A DNA stretch of 11,419 nucleotides. Origin: Gammaproteobacteria bacterium (GTDB taxonomy: Bacteria; Pseudomonadota; Gammaproteobacteria; UBA6429). Positions 6,892 through 11,419 of this stretch are shown one piece after another. Position numbers and translations under genes: made by a program. The stretch is taken from positions 1 to 11,419 of the forward strand of contig QIKU01000029.1 of NCBI GenBank assembly GCA_003232015.1. Direction: 5' to 3'. The notes under the pieces are model-generated. The model saw only the letters and a program-made list of their open reading frames with translations, was not told where the DNA came from and did not search any database. The stretch's first letter is position 1, and each line of letters starts with the position of its first letter.

Positions 6892-8597
6892 TGTCCGAGT
6901 AACTTACTCCATACTGTCAGTTCATTTTTATAGTTCAGAATTGCGTCAATTATATTTTTTATTTGATGGCTGTTAGCATTGTCGTTAGTAACTAATTGGT
7001 ACGCTAAGGAGTGTTTCGAAAAATTGAGCTCCATATTATCAATAAAACGCATAATATTCCTTGTACTTGAAGGATTATTTTGGGAAGGATTATTTTGGAT
7101 TTCATTACTACAAATTAATTTTAACCGCTTTATATTATTCTGTACCTGCTGAAGTTTTTTTGTATAACTTTTACGTAAAAAGGTCGCTTTATCCACAACC
7201 ATGATTTTAATTTCACTCCTGTTCAGATCTTTTTCTGGATAACCCAAATTGATTAATTCTTCAATCGAGAACAACATAACATCACCAAAATACTGACGTA
7301 CAAATTCACCTTGCAGACTAACGCTCTCTTCAACATGCTGAATGCCTGATCGAAATTCAGACTTACCACTGTTTTTAACCGTTCGTTCATGAAGCATAGG
7401 TAAATTTGCAGATACAAACCGGCTAGCCAATTTATCTTTAATTAAACGCCCCATTGTAGGTCCGGCCATGCGAAGCTTTAAATTGGCAAAGGGAATAAAA
7501 TATTTTAAAGCGTTTTTCGAGAATGCATAATTCCCAGTATAGACGGTACGTGCGGCGAGCACACTCTGTGATATATTTTCATGCTGATAATAATTTTTAC
7601 GTGTTAAATGTACGCCATCAAAAAAACAGTTAAGTTGACTGGCGAACTGCTCTAAACAGTCGTTATTAGTATGTGGCAGATCTAATTCACAGCAATAGTT
7701 AAATGTGTCCGTTTTTATTTTAAAGCCAAATAAATCCGCCATATCATGATATGCCGCATCGTTTTCATTGTCGTGTTTCCGGTTACCATGAAAACAACAA
7801 GCGCCGTCCAGATCGCATGCAGAGATTGCTAGCAAAAATGAACAGACATCATCCATAAAATTACCGGCCATGACTGAAGGAGAAACAGGGGGATCGCCGA
7901 CTACTTTCCCAGTTAATACTTCAATATCATTATCTGTGAAAATCCTGTTCAGATGATGAAAATAATTAAGCGAATAAAAAATAATATTTCCATCATCCAG
8001 AACCGGATTCACTTTAAATTGCTGATCGCTGTCTATGAAATAAAAGATGATATTATCAAACTCGTCTTTAAGTTGATTTAATTTAAGGTAGGTTATATTG
8101 CGTGTAATGGATGCGCCTTTATGGCTAAAATCATCTGAATCATTATCTCCCACGACACCATCAAGTAACTTTCTGGCCGCAGAACCCAGACCGGCCATGA
8201 TTTCTTTTTGTTCGTTCAGGCCGAAATAAAGCGTGTGTAAGCCACGCAGGGTAAATGATTCTGCTAGTTCTTTATGTTTATCCCGGCTGAATATCTGGCT
8301 ACTGTCTTCTGCAACAAGAACAGAAACCTTATTGAAATATTCTGCCTTACCACCATAACAAAAAGATTCACATAAATTAAAAATGCTTTGCAGACAGTTT
8401 TCTAAATGTTGAGGGCGATCTGCAACTGGAATAATCAGCTTAATATGATAACGGTCATCCTGCCCCTGAGCTGCAATAAAGTTTTCCATTTCCTGAGATA
8501 ACTTCGTATACCGTTCGAGATCTTCAGATTTTACTCCATTAGTTGAAATGAGTTGTTCTATAATCTCAAGTTCTTTATGGAAATCTCTTTGCAGCAT
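6888..8597 (-). CDS. GT-A-like (family 2-like) glycosyltransferase
   Basis: The 569-residue protein has an opening helical segment (about 1-45) and then a nucleotide-sugar transferase-like domain. LIIPVADRPQHLENCLQSI (54-72) matches the first strand and helix of GT2 enzymes. VLVAEDSS (93-100) follows, then HKGASITRN (159-167) and FYFIDSDQQF (185-194), whose DSD is the likely metal and UDP-sugar binding motif. Conserved-looking blocks follow at KVVGDPPVSP (231-240), AGNFMDD (244-250) and AGPTMGRLIKDK (378-389). A helical, lysine-rich stretch lies near 470-500, and the linker at 501-510 is a duplicated QNNPS. There are no membrane segments, so it should act in the cytoplasm. I chose ATG 8595-8597; a TTG three codons upstream (8604-8606) would add MLF. 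Neither has a clear ribosome site, and the ThDP gene ends 12 bases away, so coupling is likely. Donor and acceptor are unknown. Confidence 0.78.
   Translation of the reverse strand: MLQRDFHKELEIIEQLISTNGVKSEDLERYTKLSQEMENFIAAQGQDDRYHIKLIIPVADRPQHLENCLQSIFNLCESFCYGGKAEYFNKVSVLVAEDSSQIFSRDKHKELAESFTLRGLHTLYFGLNEQKEIMAGLGSAARKLLDGVVGDNDSDDFSHKGASITRNITYLKLNQLKDEFDNIIFYFIDSDQQFKVNPVLDDGNIIFYSLNYFHHLNRIFTDNDIEVLTGKVVGDPPVSPSVMAGNFMDDVCSFLLAISACDLDGACCFHGNRKHDNENDAAYHDMADLFGFKIKTDTFNYCCELDLPHTNNDCLEQFASQLNCFFDGVHLTRKNYYQHENISQSVLAARTVYTGNYAFSKNALKYFIPFANLKLRMAGPTMGRLIKDKLASRFVSANLPMLHERTVKNSGKSEFRSGIQHVEESVSLQGEFVRQYFGDVMLFSIEELINLGYPEKDLNRSEIKIMVVDKATFLRKSYTKKLQQVQNNIKRLKLICSNEIQNNPSQNNPSSTRNIMRFIDNMELNFSKHSLAYQLVTNDNANSHQIKNIIDAILNYKNELTVWSKLLGQ
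7068..7099 (-). repeat. In-frame 15-bp tandem duplication within the glycosyltransferase gene
   Basis: Positions 7070-7084 and 7085-7099 agree in 14 of 15 bases (AAGGATTATTTTGG plus one variable base). The translated effect is QNNPS twice, residues 501-510, in a polar linker before the C-terminal helices. It looks like replication slippage that kept the frame. Confidence 0.85.
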
Positions 8598-8609
8598 AAA
8601 AAGCAAGTA

Positions 8610-10280
8610 TTATCGTTTTGAGGAATAAGTCGGGAAAGTATCTTTATCGATCATAATTTCAACTAAATTAATACCATTAACAAGATCCAGATCAGAGAAC
8701 AGGCCATTAAGATCATTCGTTGATACTATTTTTTTATACTGAATACCAAAAGACTTGGCAAGATAGGCATAGTCCGGATTAATAAAATCACAGTTAATAA
8801 AGCGTTTATTGTATTGCTGGAACTGATTTTTTCTTATTAACCCCATTGTCGAATTATTAAACATAATCACATTTAATGGAATATCATAATTAACCGCTGT
8901 CATAATTTCCATGCAGCACATCTGAAAACCACCATCACCTAAAATAGCAAATGACGGTTTATTGACAGAAAAACGTGCACCAATAGCAGCAGGAATAGCA
9001 TGGCCTAACGAGGATATACCGGAGTTAGAATAATAGCGATTGCCATTGGAGACATTAAAAAAGTTCTGAGCAAAAATTACATTATCATCAAACACCATAA
9101 TGCCCTGTTCAAAGCCTTTTTCTAATTCAACAAAAAATGCTTCAACCAGCGGAAATTTTTCTTTAAAGACTGAAAAATTATTATTCGCAGCATTGTTATC
9201 TTTTTGTCTGGAAAATTTGGTATAAGGAGCCTGTTCTTTAGCTTGAATATTTTGCTTTTCCAGATCGGATAAAACATTGGTGAGCACTTCTTTAATATCC
9301 CCTTTTATGGCGATATCCGCAGTGAACACTTTTTCAAGTTGTTCTTCATTATTGTCTATCTGAATAATTTTTTTATTTTGTAGTAATTTTTCATCCCAGA
9401 GATAGCTGGTTCTTTCATTAAAACTTGCACCAAGGAAAATAAGCAAATCTGCATTGTCTTTAATATAATCATAGGCATTGGTGTATGAGGTAACCCCTAA
9501 ACTACCTAACGATAATGCAGAATCTTCATTGATAACACCTTTGCCTTTCAGGCTGGTTGTTACCGGTATATTAAGTATACGGCTTAACTCGGTAACCTGT
9601 TCTTCAGCATCGGCACAAATACAACCGTAACCGGCAATAATAACCGGCTTATTGGCTTCTTTTATCAATTCAACCATTGCAGCAGCAGATTGTGTATGTG
9701 CAATTTTAGAATAATAATGTTTGCGGGTTTTTAGTTGTTCAAGTATTGCCTCATCAACGAGTTCTTTTTGTATATTATAAGGAAAGCTTAGTAACACCGG
9801 ACCGGAACTGGATGAAAGCAATATCCTCGATGCCTGATTTAATACATTAACCAGGTAATCGGTTCTTTCAATCACTTTGTTATAACGGGTAATCCCTTTA
9901 AATAAAGCGTATTGATCAATCGCCCCGCCTTCGCCCGAACTTTCCTGAAGACCACCTTTTCCAAAAATATGGGTTGATGTTTCACCGGTAATAACCAGCA
10001 CTGGCAACTTGTCGGCATAGGCATTGGCAATGCCAGTAACTAAATTAGTCGCACCAGGCCCAGCGGTTGTAATGCAGGCAGATATTTTACCCGATGCACG
10101 AGCACAACCACCGGCCATAAAAGCAGCACCTTGTTCGTGCTTCGCCAGTACACTTTTAACTTTTGAGTCATACAAGCTATCGTAGACGGGTAATATATGG
10201 GCACCCGGCATGCCAAAAATCGTTTCAATTCCGAGACGCTCGATATATTTTACAATTAATTCACTTACTGTTATTTTCAT
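8610..10280 (-). CDS. Thiamine-diphosphate enzyme, acetolactate synthase-like
   Basis: The 556-residue cytoplasmic enzyme has the three-domain plan of the acetolactate synthase/pyruvate oxidase family. The N-terminal Pyr domain has FGMPGAHILPVYDSL (22-36) and KHEQGAAF, with Glu49 as the cofactor-activating glutamate. The central domain is at about 195-335. The C-terminal PP domain has the ThDP-Mg motif starting at GDGGFQ (448) and ending in NN (475-476). Chemistry should be decarboxylation of a 2-keto acid and carboligation or a related reaction. Two features of biosynthetic acetolactate synthase are changed: the FAD-site RFDDR is here SFNER, and the specificity tryptophan after GMVRQ is Asn485. 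The first gene of a tight run, it may supply or modify a sugar, as the ThDP enzyme YerE does in branched-sugar synthesis; that is inference. ATG 10278-10280 fits the family start MKITVSEL; TTG 10287-10289 would add three residues. Confidence 0.88.
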   Translation of the reverse strand: MKITVSELIVKYIERLGIETIFGMPGAHILPVYDSLYDSKVKSVLAKHEQGAAFMAGGCARASGKISACITTAGPGATNLVTGIANAYADKLPVLVITGETSTHIFGKGGLQESSGEGGAIDQYALFKGITRYNKVIERTDYLVNVLNQASRILLSSSSGPVLLSFPYNIQKELVDEAILEQLKTRKHYYSKIAHTQSAAAMVELIKEANKPVIIAGYGCICADAEEQVTELSRILNIPVTTSLKGKGVINEDSALSLGSLGVTSYTNAYDYIKDNADLLIFLGASFNERTSYLWDEKLLQNKKIIQIDNNEEQLEKVFTADIAIKGDIKEVLTNVLSDLEKQNIQAKEQAPYTKFSRQKDNNAANNNFSVFKEKFPLVEAFFVELEKGFEQGIMVFDDNVIFAQNFFNVSNGNRYYSNSGISSLGHAIPAAIGARFSVNKPSFAILGDGGFQMCCMEIMTAVNYDIPLNVIMFNNSTMGLIRKNQFQQYNKRFINCDFINPDYAYLAKSFGIQYKKIVSTNDLNGLFSDLDLVNGINLVEIMIDKDTFPTYSSKR

Positions 10281-10297
10281 ACAAAGCAACCCGTTAC

Positions 10298-10303
10298 CCT
10301 ATA
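10298..10303 (-). promoter_or_regulatory. Possible -10 element of the ThDP operon
   Basis: Minus-strand TATAGG sits just below the terminator stem and 17 bases before ATG 10280. No good -35 is found at the right spacing, since that region is the terminator itself. If real, the leader would be about 10 bases. Read-through from purA is the alternative. Confidence 0.2.
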
Positions 10304-10304
10304 C

Positions 10305-10335
10305 AAAAAAAGCCTGTGATTAGCAGGCTTTTTTT
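10305..10335 (-). terminator. Symmetric rho-independent terminator after purA
   Basis: AAAAAAAGCCTG (10305-10316) pairs perfectly with CAGGCTTTTTTT (10324-10335) around a seven-base loop, TGATTAG. The GC core is five pairs and is flanked by A and T runs, so it can terminate in both directions. It begins 19 bases past the purA stop and serves purA first. The ThDP gene starts only 24 bases beyond it. Confidence 0.88.
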
Positions 10336-10354
10336 ACTAACTTCGACCATATCA

Positions 10355-11419
10355 TTAAATTTTATACGGATCACGAAGCACAATGGTTTCATCGCGATCA
10401 GGGCCGGTTGAGATAATATCAATCGGCACACCAATCACTTCTTCTATTTTCTTAATGTATGCTTTTGCGTTATCCGGCAATGCATCAAATGTTTTTGTAC
10501 CGACGGTGCTTTCAGTCCAACCTGGCATTTCAATATATTTAGGCTTGCATTCCTCATATGCATCGGCACCAATCGGTGGAGTATCAACGTCAACACCATT
10601 ATGGTCATAACCTATCGCAATGCGCAGGGTTTCAATGCCATCTAAAACATCCATTTTAGTTAAGCAAATACCGGTTAGTGAATTGATTTGGGCTGAACGG
10701 CGTAAGCAAACCGCATCTAACCAGCCACAACGACGTGCACGGCCGGTTGTTGCACCAAATTCATGACCTTGTTTTGCCAGATAAGCGCCAATAGGATCAT
10801 TTAAGTCTTCACCGTCATAAAGTTCGGTTGGAAAAGGGCCTGCACCCACACGTGTGGTATAGGCCTTGGTAATCCCTAATACGTAATCAATGTCACAAGG
10901 ACCCACACCCGTTCCGGTTGAGGCGCCACCTGCGGTTGGGTTGGATGAAGTAACATAAGGGTAAGTACCATGATCAATATCCAGCAAGGTGCCTTGTGCA
11001 CCTTCAAACATAATGTCTTTGCCTTCGGCTCGCATTTTATGTAGCTCACCAGTTACATCGGTGACCATTGGGCGAATACGTTCAGCCACTTCTAAGCCAA
11101 AATCAAGCACTTCCTGGAAATCGACCGTATCGACTTTAAAATAATTTTTTAATGTAAAGTTATGGTAGTCCAGTACTTCAGCTAACCGTGTAGCAAAGCG
11201 TTCACGGTGCAACATGTCGCCTACTTTTAAACCACGACGTGAAATTTTATCTTCATAAGCCGGGCCAATACCTCGACCGGTGGTGCCAATGGCTTGTTTA
11301 CCACGCGCAATTTCACGTGCCTGATCCAGTGCAATATGGTAAGGCAAAATTAAAGTACAGGCTTCACTAATAAACAAACGGCCATCGGTCTTTACGCCGC
11401 TTTTTTCCAACATGTCCAG
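10355..11419 (-). CDS. purA: Adenylosuccinate synthetase, partial (N terminus off window)
   Basis: PurA makes adenylosuccinate from IMP and aspartate with GTP, the first committed step from IMP to AMP. The 354 visible codons correspond to roughly residue 79 to the end of a protein of about 430 residues. Clear family blocks are [76 protein letters not shown], the guanine-binding LTKMDVLDG, and the C-terminal ending [19 protein letters not shown]. The frame runs on through the last bases (codons for Leu-Asp before MLEK), so the Met near 11413 is internal and not the start. The N-terminal GDEGKGK loop and catalytic His lie beyond the right edge. The reading frame is intact, the stop is TAA at 10355-10357, and a strong terminator follows. 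Composition is less AT-rich than the three genes downstream. Confidence 0.97.
   Translation of the reverse strand: MDMLEKSGVKTDGRLFISEACTLILPYHIALDQAREIARGKQAIGTTGRGIGPAYEDKISRRGLKVGDMLHRERFATRLAEVLDYHNFTLKNYFKVDTVDFQEVLDFGLEVAERIRPMVTDVTGELHKMRAEGKDIMFEGAQGTLLDIDHGTYPYVTSSNPTAGGASTGTGVGPCDIDYVLGITKAYTTRVGAGPFPTELYDGEDLNDPIGAYLAKQGHEFGATTGRARRCGWLDAVCLRRSAQINSLTGICLTKMDVLDGIETLRIAIGYDHNGVDVDTPPIGADAYEECKPKYIEMPGWTESTVGTKTFDALPDNAKAYIKKIEEVIGVPIDIISTGPDRDETIVLRDPYKI

Noticed and set aside
8610..10280. Naming the ThDP gene ilvB or ilvG
   Set aside because: The RFDDR and specificity tryptophan positions differ, and no regulatory subunit gene is adjacent.
10040..10610. Open frames at 10040-10228 (minus), 10163-10411 (plus) and 10383-10610 (plus)
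   Set aside because: They overlap the ThDP enzyme and purA, whose frames are strongly supported by family motifs; the plus-strand frame 10163-10411 also crosses the terminator.

Overview
The window looks like chromosomal DNA from a gammaproteobacterium. It carries a purA-type adenylosuccinate synthetase, a lipoprotein with a standard lipobox, Shine-Dalgarno sites of ordinary type, and a REP-like GTAGCC(C/T)GGATG palindrome of a kind common in that class. Base composition is moderate to AT-rich. The genus cannot be named from the sequence alone.

Layout, left to right. (1) 1-1516, minus strand: a surface lipoprotein whose 3' end lies off the left edge. It has a bacterial Ig-like domain and then at least seven 51-61 residue repeats. 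(2) 1517-1845: intergenic, with one imperfect stem-loop. (3) 1846-5013, minus strand: a 1055-residue STAND-type regulator with an N-terminal P-loop NTPase, a helical-repeat middle, and a C-terminal winged helix plus BTAD. (4) 5014-5737: a 724-base non-coding region with the regulator's candidate promoter, two short dyads, a 79-bp paired REP element, and the candidate promoter of the next gene. (5) 5738-6337, plus strand: a small SAM-methyltransferase-like protein with a GTG start. (6) 6361-10280, minus strand: a tight three-gene run in the order ThDP enzyme, glycosyltransferase-like protein, small sulfotransferase. Junctions are 12 bases and a 3-base ATGA-type overlap. (7) 10305-10335: a strong symmetric terminator. 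(8) 10355-11419, minus strand: purA, with its 5' end off the right edge.

The core gene purA and its terminator mark the end of a housekeeping stretch. What follows is visibly AT-richer and looks like accessory cargo. An acetolactate-synthase-like ThDP enzyme, a GT-A-like glycosyltransferase with a DSD motif, a PAPS-type sulfotransferase and a convergent methyltransferase would together make sense as a small glycan-building and decorating module. That is inference; the sequence gives no substrate. The regulator could control this module, the lipoprotein, or neither. The best candidates for something undescribed are the three-gene module and its glycosyltransferase-like family. Next are the two-unit repeat architecture of the lipoprotein and the regulator that carries a SARP-like DNA-binding unit at its C terminus.
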